From assembly GCA_949289265.1 (NCBI GenBank), contig CASENE010000094.1, positions 1 through 64,000 of the forward strand: 64,000 nt of DNA. Reading direction: 5' to 3'. The notes under the pieces are model-generated. The model made no database searches. It saw nothing but the letters and a program-made list of their open reading frames with translations, and had not been told where the DNA came from. This document shows positions 19,216 through 28,080 of this stretch, one piece after another. This stretch comes from an uncultured Bacteroides sp. (GTDB taxonomy: Bacteria > Bacteroidota > Bacteroidia > Bacteroidales > Bacteroidaceae). The translations under genes were made by a program, and so were the position numbers. Each line of letters begins with the position of its first letter. The first letter of the stretch is position 1.

Positions 19216-22200
19216 TTAGAATGTTATGGAAAGTCCCAAAGAGACGGAGCGCATCAGCGGGTAGCCGTTACCGTCGCCCATGTTGTTGCTGCCCAGGTCG
19301 CTGTCGGTACCCGTGGTTGCCGTGGTGACATCCAAGTCTTTCGTGCGGCGATAGAGAGGCGACCAGCAGAGCAGGTTTTCTCCTGTGAGATAGACACGGA
19401 TGGACTGCATGCCGGCTTTAGCTACGAGCGCTTTGGGCAGATTGTAGCCAATTTGCAGATTCTTCAAGCGCAGATAAGCTACGTTCTGGATATACCGATC
19501 TGTTATTACGTTGCCCCAGCCCAGTGCCGAGTTGTACGTAGAATAACGAGGCAGGTAGGCATCGGGGTTGTCCGGCGTCCAGTAGTTGCCCAGATGCCAT
19601 GAAGGGAGGCTGTTGTACGGACGGTTGTACTGTCCCCAAAAGGACGACTCTTTGCCCGGGAACCAATCTTGTTTCCCCACTCCTTGGAAGAAAGCGGAGA
19701 CGAAGATACCATTCCAGTCGGCATTAAGGGTGAAGCTATAGATATAGCGCGGTTCCGAATTACCCAGAATGACTTTATCGCCTGGGTTGTCAGCCGTGTT
19801 GTCACCGTAGTCGATACGCCCGTTCTTGTTCAGGTCAACGAACTTCAAGTCGCCAGCTTCCCAAACGCCGTCGACAGACGATTGCACAATGGTGTTGACA
19901 TATCCTTCGGTTTCGGCATCACTTTGGAAGAAACCGTCCGTCCGGTATCCCCACATCTCGCCGATGGTTTGTCCTTCGTAATAATCGTCAAGACTCTTGG
20001 TGGCGTTGTTGTATTTGTCGATTTTTGATTTGTAGTCGTGCAAGGTACCTTTGATTCCCCAATGGAAAGGTTTACCTGCCAGGTTGAATTGGTCGCGATA
20101 AGATACGGAGAGTTCCCAGCCGCGTGTGGTCATGTCAGCATAGTTGCCTTTGGGTGAGGTGGCTCCGAATACCTCAGGCAGTGTGACTCCCACGGTGTAC
20201 ATGTCTTGGGTTTTACGGATGTAGTAGTCGCCGGAAAGTTGCAACCGTCCGTTCAGCATGCTCATGTCCACGCCTATGTCGGTCGTAGTGGCGGTTTCCC
20301 AAGTCAAACTGTTAGGAATGACGGCTGGGGCACTGGTGTAGTTAGGCTTGCCGCCTTCCAATACGCGGCCAGAAGTTTTGATGCTCAGCAGTTCCAGGAA
20401 ACTGTAGGGGTTAACGTTGCCATTTCCCAACGAGCCATACGAGGCGCGGATTTTCAGGTTGTCGAAGAACTCGTTGGTCCATGCCTTCCAAAACGGTTCT
20501 TCCGAAAGGCGCCATCCGGCAGAGAACGATGGGAAGAAAGCGTATTGTTGGTCGGACGGGAACTTGGATGAACCGTCGTAGCGGCCATTTACTTCAAACA
20601 GGTAGCGATCCTTGTATCCGTAGTTTAAGCGGAAGAAGAGGCCCATGATGCGCCAGTTCGTGATGCTTTCATTCAATGTGATGGCGTCACCCAATGCCAA
20701 AGCAATGCTGGCGGCATCTTCCAGAAGGACTCCGTTACGGTTGGCCGACATGGATTTGTATTTCGAGGTCTCGTAGTTGTATCCTCCCATGGCTTTGAAG
20801 TAGTGGTTGCTGCCGAAAGTCTGCTCATAGTCGGCGTATAGGTTGGTGGCAGTGTAGAGCGTGGTGGCAAAGCCGCGTTGGATGTCGTCATACGAACCAA
20901 GCGTAGAGAAAGAGTTTTCTTTTTCGCTGTAAGTCACGCGGGTGCGCTTGCGCAGATTGTCGTAAGCCTTGTAGCGGAAGGTGAAATCGCCGTTTACATG
21001 CAACCGGTCGTTGAGAAACTTGGTGCTAAAGGCGGTCGTATTCTTCAGCAATTTGTTATTCCGGTCTTGGTAATTGGTGCCATCTTTAAAGCCGCCGATA
21101 GTATAAGCGGCGCATTTGGTGTAGCTGCCATCCGGATTGAATACCGGCATGGTGGGGAAGGAGGATACCTCTATATAACGCTGTGCCGTGTAGCTGTAGG
21201 AAGCAACGGTGGGGTTGTGGTGGTCAGTATTGGTAAATTCCATGTTATTGCTGATACGCAGCCAGTCGAACACTTGTAAAGAGCCTTTGGCACGCAGGTT
21301 TATAGACTGGTAGGTGTCAGGGTTGTAATTATACAGTCCATTGTATTTATAGAAGCGTCCGGAGAGGTAGAAGTCTGCCTTCTCTCCGCCGCCGGAGATG
21401 GTGATATTATGGTCTTGTGCAAATGTCTGGTCTTTATACAGCAGATCGTACCAATCGGTATTACCATAGTACACATAGCTACCGTTGTCTCGTCTTTCTA
21501 CTTCACTGGTGATGCCGGCTTCTTTTCTGCGCTTGAACTCGGCCAGCCATTCGTCTGAATAAGCCTGAATGCTGTTCATGCTGGTTGGCAGTGTCTTGTT
21601 GTAGTTGTAGAATGCTTCTCGGAAATGTTCTGCCCAAATCACGCCGTCGCTTACGTAATCCGGCGTATTGGTGGGCGATTGCATGGAGAAGTTTCCGGTA
21701 TAGTTTACCGATACCTTTCCAGTTTGGGCTCCTTTGGTAGTGATGAGTACAACGCCGAACGAACCGCGTGCTCCATAGATGGCGGCTGATGCTGCATCTT
21801 TCAGTACGCTGACGCTGGCAATGTCGTTAGGGTTCAGCATGGTGGGGTCTCCCTCCACGCCGTCAATCAGTACCAACGCGCTGCCACCTTGCCCGATAGA
21901 GGTGGTACCGCGTACGTTGTAGCTTGCCGAGCGTCCGGGCTTCCCGTCTTCCAGCGAGATATTCAGGTTGGGGACGGTGCCTTGCAGGGCTTGCGACACG
22001 GAGGATACGGAGCGGTTCTCGAATACTTCCTCGCTTACCTGTTCGACGGCACCGGTCAGGTTCACTTTCTTTTGTGTACCATAACCTACCACCACGACCT
22101 CGGACAGGCTTTGCACTGCCTCTTCAAGCACAATCTTCATGGGCGATGTCGTAGCCTTGACTTGTTTGCTTTTAAAGCCGAGAAAAGAAATTTCAAGGTT

Positions 22201-22419
22201 GGGCAGTCCGTCTGTCTTCAGGCTGAAGCGACCGTCTATGTCTGTGATGGTGCCCAATGCCGGTTGGCTCATGTTATGGACGGTGGCGCCTGGGATGGGT
22301 TCGCCAGTCGTGTCTGTCACCCTGCCTGTCACTGTGACCTGTTGTGCCATGAGGGCGAAAGGGAGCAAGAACAGCAAGAATGCCGCTAGTTGGATTCTGT
22401 TCCGATAATAGGTTCTCAT
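19216..22419 (-). CDS. SusC/RagA-type TonB-linked outer-membrane importer
   Basis: A 1067-residue TonB-dependent transporter. It has a signal peptide (ending ALMAQQ), a carboxypeptidase-regulatory-like domain at about residues 28-105 (VTGRVTDTTGEPIPGATV, GTITDIDGRFSLKTD), then the plug with EVVVVGYGTQKKVNLTGAV and AASAAIYGARGSFGVVLITT, followed by the 22-strand barrel ending in a terminal Phe (VSLGLSITF). It is the second gene of the PHP-SusC-SusD operon, starting 24 bp after the PHP stop. Base composition is visibly less GC-rich than the GH3 and 30-kb loci, possibly a sign of transfer. Confidence 0.95.
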   Translation of the reverse strand: MRTYYRNRIQLAAFLLFLLPFALMAQQVTVTGRVTDTTGEPIPGATVHNMSQPALGTITDIDGRFSLKTDGLPNLEISFLGFKSKQVKATTSPMKIVLEEAVQSLSEVVVVGYGTQKKVNLTGAVEQVSEEVFENRSVSSVSQALQGTVPNLNISLEDGKPGRSASYNVRGTTSIGQGGSALVLIDGVEGDPTMLNPNDIASVSVLKDAASAAIYGARGSFGVVLITTKGAQTGKVSVNYTGNFSMQSPTNTPDYVSDGVIWAEHFREAFYNYNKTLPTSMNSIQAYSDEWLAEFKRRKEAGITSEVERRDNGSYVYYGNTDWYDLLYKDQTFAQDHNITISGGGEKADFYLSGRFYKYNGLYNYNPDTYQSINLRAKGSLQVFDWLRISNNMEFTNTDHHNPTVASYSYTAQRYIEVSSFPTMPVFNPDGSYTKCAAYTIGGFKDGTNYQDRNNKLLKNTTAFSTKFLNDRLHVNGDFTFRYKAYDNLRKRTRVTYSEKENSFSTLGSYDDIQRGFATTLYTATNLYADYEQTFGSNHYFKAMGGYNYETSKYKSMSANRNGVLLEDAASIALALGDAITLNESITNWRIMGLFFRLNYGYKDRYLFEVNGRYDGSSKFPSDQQYAFFPSFSAGWRLSEEPFWKAWTNEFFDNLKIRASYGSLGNGNVNPYSFLELLSIKTSGRVLEGGKPNYTSAPAVIPNSLTWETATTTDIGVDMSMLNGRLQLSGDYYIRKTQDMYTVGVTLPEVFGATSPKGNYADMTTRGWELSVSYRDQFNLAGKPFHWGIKGTLHDYKSKIDKYNNATKSLDDYYEGQTIGEMWGYRTDGFFQSDAETEGYVNTIVQSSVDGVWEAGDLKFVDLNKNGRIDYGDNTADNPGDKVILGNSEPRYIYSFTLNADWNGIFVSAFFQGVGKQDWFPGKESSFWGQYNRPYNSLPSWHLGNYWTPDNPDAYLPRYSTYNSALGWGNVITDRYIQNVAYLRLKNLQIGYNLPKALVAKAGMQSIRVYLTGENLLCWSPLYRRTKDLDVTTATTGTDSDLGSNNMGDGNGYPLMRSVSLGLSITF

Positions 22420-22443
22420 AAAACAATGGGCTTAGGGTTAATA

Positions 22444-23526
22444 TTAGAAAGTATAGCTATAATCCATTCCTTGATTGGGTTGTACCAGAAGGTTGGTGAT
22501 GCGGAAGTTAATCTTGCCTTCGCCCTCGAAATCTTGGGGAAAATAAATGGCGATGCTGCACCGGCTTCGCGGTTCGACAGTGAAGGTGCGGAAGTATTCG
22601 ATGGCTTTGTCGTGTGTCGTCTTTTGGAAGTGAAAGGGCAGATCCGACGTGTTTTGAAGCGTGATGGTGCAACCGCCTTTACGACGTTTGACATTTACTA
22701 CCTTTACTGACTTCTCGAACAATTCTTTGAGCCAATGCTCTTCTCCCACAAGCAAATCTTTTACCCAGACGATGGTGCGATGGTCGTCCAATGCTTCGCG
22801 GATGCCTTCCAGAGTGCGCTCTTTGGCTAACACGAAGGTCATGACGCGGTGCTCGCCCTTGTAGAAGTCAAAGTCCATGCCGATGGGGTTGTGCACGTCG
22901 CTGTTCCCTATCATGGTGAGGCCCTTTTCTAGGCACCAACGATGTGCTTCGGGGAAGTAGCTGCTACCATTGGCTACCTCGATGCCTTGCATCCAGCCAT
23001 TTTCATAGATTCCCGTATGTTCGTTCCACCACAAGGTCGTGTCCGGTTGTTGCCGGGCCCATCCGGGATGGTTCCAGAAGATGAAGGCATTTTGCTTCTT
23101 GGCGGCGGCAAATGAGTCGTGCCAGTCTTTCTGATCCAGCGCGTTGCAATCGCTTAGGAAGACGGCGTTAAAGTGGCCGGGAGCCATCGACCGTGTGATT
23201 TCGCTACCTCGGATCAGTAAGATATCATGCGCCTTAGCCGTGCCTTCTGCTACTTCGAACGAGCGTCCATGATGTCCTTGCAGGTCTGTGTGAGGCCTGT
23301 ATTCAATGTGTTCGGTCAGAGCGATGGCATCCAGTCCCTCCCTCCAGGCTTCGTCCACGCGGACGGTGGGCCATACCACTCCGTCGGAATACACGGTGTG
23401 CATGTGGAAGTCGCATTTCAAGGTTTGATAGTCGCCCAGGTTTGGTACGTGGATTTCGTGTCTCACTTGTGCGTGCCCTGTCAGGGCAAGGGCAGCCGCA
23501 CACAGAATCAATGTTAGTTTTTTCAT
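22444..23526 (-). CDS. Secreted PHP-domain metal-dependent phosphoesterase (Sb-PDE-like)
   Basis: A 360-residue PHP-superfamily protein. The ATG at 23526 is chosen because it opens a signal peptide (MKKLTLILCAAALALTGHAQ); an upstream in-frame ATG at 23661 would put 45 charged residues before it. PHP motifs are visible: CDFHMHTVYSDG (His41, His43), ALTEHIEYRPH, RGSEITR, FWNHPGW and GNSDVHNP, the ligands of a trinuclear metal site that hydrolyses phosphomono- or diesters. Export is unusual for PHP proteins but is known in Bacteroidetes members annotated as Sb-PDE family phosphodiesterases. It heads the SusC-SusD operon, so the imported substrate may be a phosphodiester-containing glycan or a teichoic-acid- or phospholipid-derived molecule; that is inference. 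Confidence 0.85.
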   Translation of the reverse strand: MKKLTLILCAAALALTGHAQVRHEIHVPNLGDYQTLKCDFHMHTVYSDGVVWPTVRVDEAWREGLDAIALTEHIEYRPHTDLQGHHGRSFEVAEGTAKAHDILLIRGSEITRSMAPGHFNAVFLSDCNALDQKDWHDSFAAAKKQNAFIFWNHPGWARQQPDTTLWWNEHTGIYENGWMQGIEVANGSSYFPEAHRWCLEKGLTMIGNSDVHNPIGMDFDFYKGEHRVMTFVLAKERTLEGIREALDDHRTIVWVKDLLVGEEHWLKELFEKSVKVVNVKRRKGGCTITLQNTSDLPFHFQKTTHDKAIEYFRTFTVEPRSRCSIAIYFPQDFEGEGKINFRITNLLVQPNQGMDYSYTF

Positions 23527-23828
23527 AATTCTATCCTTCTTTTTAGGTTTTTTTGTACGGCAAAAGTCGAGGAAAGGTGTGACAGGTTGATGTGCATCTA
23601 ATGACGTTTGCATGTCGATTACATGACAAAAGATAAAGGCTATTGGAGAAGAACGTGCCAAAGACCTTTTGATGGAAAGGACTGTGGGTGGAGTAACATA
23701 GGCTGTCAGGAGTGCCTGCAGACAGTCTTTTCAGCAGTGTTACAGCGACAATGCTGCGGTAATGCGGCAAGTTTGCTTTGAAGTACGGGCGGCCTGTTTA
23801 CGGAACTTTATCTTATATATCTGTAGGT
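23527..23828. other. Intergenic region before the PHP operon
   Basis: 302 bp without a gene, AT-richer than its surroundings. It must hold the promoter of the PHP-SusC-SusD operon; the best minus-strand candidate is TATCTTTTG near 23632-23640, one base longer than the consensus, so I do not call it. No convincing terminator for the upstream receptor gene was found. Confidence 0.5.
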
Positions 23829-26189
23829 TTACAGCCGCTGCAAGTCTTCTGCCGCCGCAGGCGTCCCGCGGTAGGCACGACCCTCGGCACGGAAACGGTA
23901 GCTCAGCGTCAGCAGCAGGCAGCGCGAGTCCGGGCGCATCCGCTTGCTGTAGGTCAGGCGCGAGCCGAACAGCTGTACGTCCATCCGCCGCGTGTTCCAC
24001 AGGTCTTGCCCTTGCAGCGAGAGCGACAGCCGCCCCTTCAGCCACGAGCGGCGCACCGCCGCGTCCATGCCCCACATGCGGTCAATGCGTGTCGTGCCCT
24101 GGTCGCCCCGGCTCTGCACGTCGATGTCCAGCGAGAGTAGCCAGCCGCCCGGCAGCGTCCAGTTGTTGCGCCACACGGCATAGACCGAGGCCCGGTTCAG
24201 TCGGCGGCGCACGCCTTCGTTGGTTGTGCTGAAGACTGGTTGCGCGAAGAAGGCGCCCCATGTCGGTTCCCAGCATCCTGTCTTCGGCGAGAGAAACAAC
24301 GAGAGGTTCAGCGACTCTTGGCGGGGATAGTTGGCTGAGGAGAACAGCACCACGTCCGGATGCCCCGCATAGTCGCGCGACTGGAAGTCGATGGCGTCTT
24401 TCCGTCGCTGGTAGCCGATGCTGCCTTGTATCCATTTCCACATCATAGTCAGCTGCACGTCGTGCACGGTTTCGGGCCGCAGCAGCGGGTTGCCTCCTTC
24501 GTAGATGTAACGGTTGTTGTAGTTCATGGAGGTGCGCAGTTCTCTGAAGGTGGGGCGGCGGGTTTTGGCGGTGTAGCTCAGGCTGGCCTGTGTCTTGCCC
24601 AAGGGAAAGTCCGCGGAGAGCGTGGGCAGCCAGTCGTCATACGTGCGGCTTTGGGCAGGGATGAAGACGCCCTGCTCGTAGTAGCGCGACCGGGCATGCT
24701 CGTAGCGCAGGCCGGCCGAGGCATTTACGGGGCCCAGCGTCAGGGTGTAGCTCGCGAAGGCGGCGGCCTTTTGTTCGTCGATGCGGCTGTCGGTGGCGGG
24801 CAGCAGGGCTTGCGGGTTCAGGAAGCGGTCGCGTCGGCGGATGAAAGTGTAGTCTGTACCGAATTTCAGTGTGCCGCGTCCCAGCGGGCGGCTCAGGATG
24901 AGCTTGGCGGCAAAGAGGCGGTTGCGCGAGCGGTTGCGGCTGTCTATGTCGCGCGTGGAGCCGTCTTCGTATGTTTCGTGCACTTGCTGCGTGTCCAGGC
25001 TGGTGCCGATGAGGGCGTCGGCGGTCAGGTCGATGTGCCAGCGGCCTGCGTCGCCCTGGTAGTAGGCGTTCAGCTGGTGGGCGGCATTCTGCATCAGGTT
25101 GCGCGAGGTCTGGGCGGTCTGTTCCCGCAGGGAGCCGTCGGGCTGCGTGATGCCGTTGTGCGAGTTGAACGCCATCCGCAGGTCGGGCGTGCGGCTGAAG
25201 CGGTAGGAGGCGCCCAGGCTGTGGCGTGGGTTGAGCGCATAATCCAAGCTGGCCGTCGCGCCGAGCGAGTGCCCTTTCAGTCGTCGGTCGAAGGTGTCGC
25301 GCAGGTCGCGGACGGGGTTGTCGTGGCCGTCGGCGGGCGAGATGAGGTAGCGGGCGTCCCGTCCCATCCGTTCCTGGTTCAGATAACCATAGGCCGAAGC
25401 CTGCACGGACAGTCCCTTGTGTTGGTAGTTCACGCCCACTTGTTCGGCATGTCCCGGCCGTCGGCCTTGCGTCAGGCCGATGCGTGCTTGTCCGCCCCAG
25501 CCGTCGGCCCGTCCCTTCACGGTGCGGATGCGGATGACCGCCTTCACCTCGGCGTCATACTCCGGACCGGGATGGGTGATAAGTTCCACGCGGTCGATGT
25601 CGGCGGCAGCCAGCTGTTGCAGTTCGCCGACGTCCTGCACCTTCCGTTGGTCGATGTAGATGAGCGGAGTGCCCTTGCCGAAGACGGTGAAGCCCGTGCC
25701 GGCCGAACCGCGCACGCCGGGCAGGCGGCCCAATACTTCGCCGGCGTCGTCCAGGCGGGCCAGCAGGCTGCCCCGCACATGGGTCTCCAGCGTTCCGCCC
25801 TCTTTCAGGCGGTACTGCGGGCGGCGGGCGGTGACAGTGGTTTCGTTCAGCGCGTAGGCGGCAGGAGAGAGGATGCACGTTGCTGCCGCAGTGCCGTCCG
25901 TGGGTAGCAGCAGCGTTTCGTAGCCGATGCACGACACTTGCAGCAGGTAATGTCCGGGCGTCACGCCGCGCAGGGCAAAGACACCGTCCTTGCGGCTGCA
26001 CGTGCCTTGGATAAAGGCGGAGTCGGCGGCGGCCAGCAGGGAGACGTTGGCCAGTTCGACGGGCTGTCCGTCCGGGTCTTGCACCCGTCCGCGCAGGATG
26101 AGGCTGTCGGTGGCCACAGAGGTCTGGGCCGGAAGAAGGCCTGCAGCCGTCAGGGCCAGCAGGCAGAACAGGAGTAGTTTCTTAAGCAT
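23829..26189 (-). CDS. Outer-membrane beta-barrel protein, TonB-receptor-like (OMP_b-brl_3 type)
   Basis: A 786-residue outer-membrane protein. The ATG at 26189 is chosen for its signal peptide (MLKKLLLFCLLALTAAG). Residues about 30-115 are a carboxypeptidase-regulatory-like domain (LRGRVQDPDGQPVELANVSL). Then comes a plug-like domain (LARLDDAGEVLGRLPGVRG, FTVFGKGTPLIYIDQRKVQD, DIDRVELITHPGPEYDAEVK) and a barrel typical of the PF14905 family (LTMMWKWIQGSIGYQRRKDA near the C-terminal half). In Bacteroidetes these proteins often pair with a small membrane regulator, as here: the gene upstream on the same strand encodes a ToxR-like protein. Ligand unknown; there is no SusD partner. Confidence 0.88.
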   Translation of the reverse strand: MLKKLLLFCLLALTAAGLLPAQTSVATDSLILRGRVQDPDGQPVELANVSLLAAADSAFIQGTCSRKDGVFALRGVTPGHYLLQVSCIGYETLLLPTDGTAAATCILSPAAYALNETTVTARRPQYRLKEGGTLETHVRGSLLARLDDAGEVLGRLPGVRGSAGTGFTVFGKGTPLIYIDQRKVQDVGELQQLAAADIDRVELITHPGPEYDAEVKAVIRIRTVKGRADGWGGQARIGLTQGRRPGHAEQVGVNYQHKGLSVQASAYGYLNQERMGRDARYLISPADGHDNPVRDLRDTFDRRLKGHSLGATASLDYALNPRHSLGASYRFSRTPDLRMAFNSHNGITQPDGSLREQTAQTSRNLMQNAAHQLNAYYQGDAGRWHIDLTADALIGTSLDTQQVHETYEDGSTRDIDSRNRSRNRLFAAKLILSRPLGRGTLKFGTDYTFIRRRDRFLNPQALLPATDSRIDEQKAAAFASYTLTLGPVNASAGLRYEHARSRYYEQGVFIPAQSRTYDDWLPTLSADFPLGKTQASLSYTAKTRRPTFRELRTSMNYNNRYIYEGGNPLLRPETVHDVQLTMMWKWIQGSIGYQRRKDAIDFQSRDYAGHPDVVLFSSANYPRQESLNLSLFLSPKTGCWEPTWGAFFAQPVFSTTNEGVRRRLNRASVYAVWRNNWTLPGGWLLSLDIDVQSRGDQGTTRIDRMWGMDAAVRRSWLKGRLSLSLQGQDLWNTRRMDVQLFGSRLTYSKRMRPDSRCLLLTLSYRFRAEGRAYRGTPAAAEDLQRL

Positions 26190-26328
26190 GTTTTCGCGTC
26201 GTTTGGTTGAGATGGCGCGAAGGTAGTCCTGCTCTTCTGAACAGGCGCGGACAAAAGGCTGACACTTGCCTGACAAATGCCTGACAGCGGGCGTCACACT
26301 GTTGTCGGCGGGGGAGGGCGAAGGCCGG

Positions 26329-27195
26329 TCAGTCGTTCAGTTCGAGCACGTAGGCTCGTCCTCGGTCGGAGGCGATGCGCAGGTTGCTGTGGGTCTCCAC
26401 GATGGGCTTGAGGCGGCGAATGAGGGTATAGAGCGTTTCGTCGGCATTGTCCTTTCCCGGCCAGAGGGCGCGGCAGATGTGTGGCTTGGTGAGGCGATGG
26501 TCGTCGTTCAGGTAAAACATCTCCATCAGCGCGTATTGCATCGGGGTGAGGTGGATCCGCTGGTGCTGCTCGTTGTAGAAACAGTCGTCGCGCTGCGAGA
26601 GCGAGAGGTTGCCGAAGGTGATCAGACTGTCGTCGTCCGGCATTTCGGCTGTGGCGGCAGGCAGACGCTTGCGGCGGCGCAGCGCATAAAGCAGGCAGAG
26701 CAACGAAGCCGTCAGCAGCAACAGGGGCAGGGCCTGCCGCGAATGGGCGAGGATGAACCAGGGCGTGCAGCGTGCATATCCCCGGAAGGAGAGAACGGCC
26801 CCGTCGGCTTCGGGCAGGAGCCACAGCACCGTGTCGCTGGCCAGGCAGCCGGAGGGCACCACGCTGTCCGCCTCCTGCTGCGCCTTGTCCACGCCGGGCG
26901 TCCGGATGGTGAGCACGGCCCGCTTGCGCAGAGCCTCCCACGTCAGCGCTTCGGCAAAGGCCGGGCTGGTGCCGCTCACGGTGACGGGCGAGCCCATGCT
27001 CCGGGTGAGGCGGCGGTAGGCCTGCAGGGTGTCCGCCTCGCGGCACAGCTCCTGCTGCTGCAGCACGGTGCGCCTCACGGCCTGGTTCAGGTCGGCGGTG
27101 ATGAGGCGTTCGGTCTCCGCATAGCTACGGTAGCCGAAGCCGAAGGCCAAGGCGGCCAGCAGCAGGGTCAGATACAAGGCGTAGCGCGACTTCAT
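26329..27195 (-). CDS. ToxR-like membrane-anchored winged-helix regulator
   Basis: A 288-residue predicted inner-membrane transcription factor. Residues 1-26 are a membrane segment (YALYLTLLLAALAFGFGY) and about 27-150 a probable periplasmic domain. A second membrane segment lies near 155-172 (ALPLLLLTASLLCLLYAL), followed by a basic stop-transfer (RRRKR). Residues about 190-288 form an OmpR/PhoB-type winged helix (LTPMQYALMEMFYLNDDHRL, ADETLYTLIRRLKPIVE, ASDRGRAYVLELND). Unlike classical ToxR, the DNA-binding domain is C-terminal. There is no receiver domain, so it would sense and bind DNA in one polypeptide. It precedes the outer-membrane protein gene by 139 bp on the same strand and likely controls it. 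Confidence 0.85.
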   Translation of the reverse strand: MKSRYALYLTLLLAALAFGFGYRSYAETERLITADLNQAVRRTVLQQQELCREADTLQAYRRLTRSMGSPVTVSGTSPAFAEALTWEALRKRAVLTIRTPGVDKAQQEADSVVPSGCLASDTVLWLLPEADGAVLSFRGYARCTPWFILAHSRQALPLLLLTASLLCLLYALRRRKRLPAATAEMPDDDSLITFGNLSLSQRDDCFYNEQHQRIHLTPMQYALMEMFYLNDDHRLTKPHICRALWPGKDNADETLYTLIRRLKPIVETHSNLRIASDRGRAYVLELND

Positions 27196-27334
27196 TCTTT
27201 CTTTTCTTCAGGGTTAATGTCCTGTTCCGGGGGGCAAAGATACGGATAATGCGTTTACGTTAGTCCCGTCGTCAGGCTTTTTCTGCGGAGACGGGCGGGC
27301 TTCCCTTCTCTTTGTCCGGCGCAGGCATGTCTTT

Positions 27335-27913
27335 TCACGCTTCTTCCTCCTCTATCCGGCGGATGACGCGGCAGGGGTTGCCCGCAGCCACCACGCCCGG
27401 CGGCACGTCGCGCGTCACCACGCTGCCTGCCCCGATGACGCTGCCCCGGCCGATGGTGACGCCCGGTAGCACGGTGACATGTCCGCCCAGCCACACGTCG
27501 TCTTCCACCGTGATGGGCAGGGCGCGTTCCAGGCCCCGGTTGCGACGGGCGGCGTCCAGGGGATGGATGGCCGTGTAGAAACCACAATCCGGCCCCACGA
27601 AGACGTGGTTGCCGAAGCGGATGGGCGCCCCGTCCAGCAGGGTAGTGCCGAAGTTGAAAAAGCAGTCGGTGCCTGTCTCCACGTGGCAGCCGTAGTCGCA
27701 GTGCAGGGGCGGGACCACCGCGCTACGTTGGCCCAGGTGTGGCAGGAGCTGGCGCAGGGCTTCGTCGCGTTGTCCGTCGGTCAGGCCCGGCTGGTTGAAG
27801 GCTTCGCACCGGCGGCGGCAGGCTTCGCGCTCGGCGGTGAGCTGGGCGTCGTAGTTGGCGTCATACCATTCGCCGCACAGCATTTTTTGTTTCTCGGTCT
27901 TGGTGTCGGTCAT
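27335..27913 (-). CDS. Hexapeptide-repeat sugar O-acetyltransferase (maltose acetyltransferase type)
   Basis: A 192-residue cytoplasmic acetyl-CoA-dependent transferase. It has the N-terminal helical mac domain (KQKMLCGEWYDANYDAQLTA, REACRRRC) and a left-handed beta-helix of hexapeptide repeats (VETGTDCFFNFGTTLLDGAP, RFGNHVFVGPDC, DDVWLGGHVTVLPGVTIGRG, SVIGAGSVVTRDVPPGVVA, GNPCRVIR). The catalytic His is in YTAIHPLD. The family acetylates maltose, glucose or galactosides, and the physiological substrate is usually unclear. The gene is divergent from the DUF6377 regulator and probably monocistronic. Confidence 0.93.
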   Translation of the reverse strand: MTDTKTEKQKMLCGEWYDANYDAQLTAEREACRRRCEAFNQPGLTDGQRDEALRQLLPHLGQRSAVVPPLHCDYGCHVETGTDCFFNFGTTLLDGAPIRFGNHVFVGPDCGFYTAIHPLDAARRNRGLERALPITVEDDVWLGGHVTVLPGVTIGRGSVIGAGSVVTRDVPPGVVAAGNPCRVIRRIEEEEA

Positions 27914-27972
27914 CTTGTTTCGTATATATTAATAAGGAAGCAGGCAGAGGCGGGGCCTTCCGTCCTGCGGGG

Positions 27973-27980
27973 CAAAGATA
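27973..27980 (-). promoter_or_regulatory. -7 element for the acetyltransferase gene
   Basis: TATCTTTG on the minus strand, 60 bp before the acetyltransferase ATG; no TTG at -33. Confidence 0.55.
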
Positions 27981-28032
27981 GAATTTTTCGAGAAAAGGGG
28001 CCGGGTTGTGGGGCAAGTATCTTTTTTTATCT

Positions 28033-28040
28033 TACCTTTG
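28033..28040 (+). promoter_or_regulatory. -7 element for the DUF6377 regulator
   Basis: TACCTTTG, 41 bp before the regulator ATG; a TTG lies 24 bp upstream, a little farther than usual. Divergent from the acetyltransferase promoter. Confidence 0.6.
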
Positions 28041-28080
28041 CCCACCGAACCTCCTACAACCTTTGACCATACACACCGTT

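Noticed and set aside
23720-23745. Stem-loop GACTGTC/GACAGCC as terminator
   Set aside because: Short stem with a mismatch and a long loop; not convincing.
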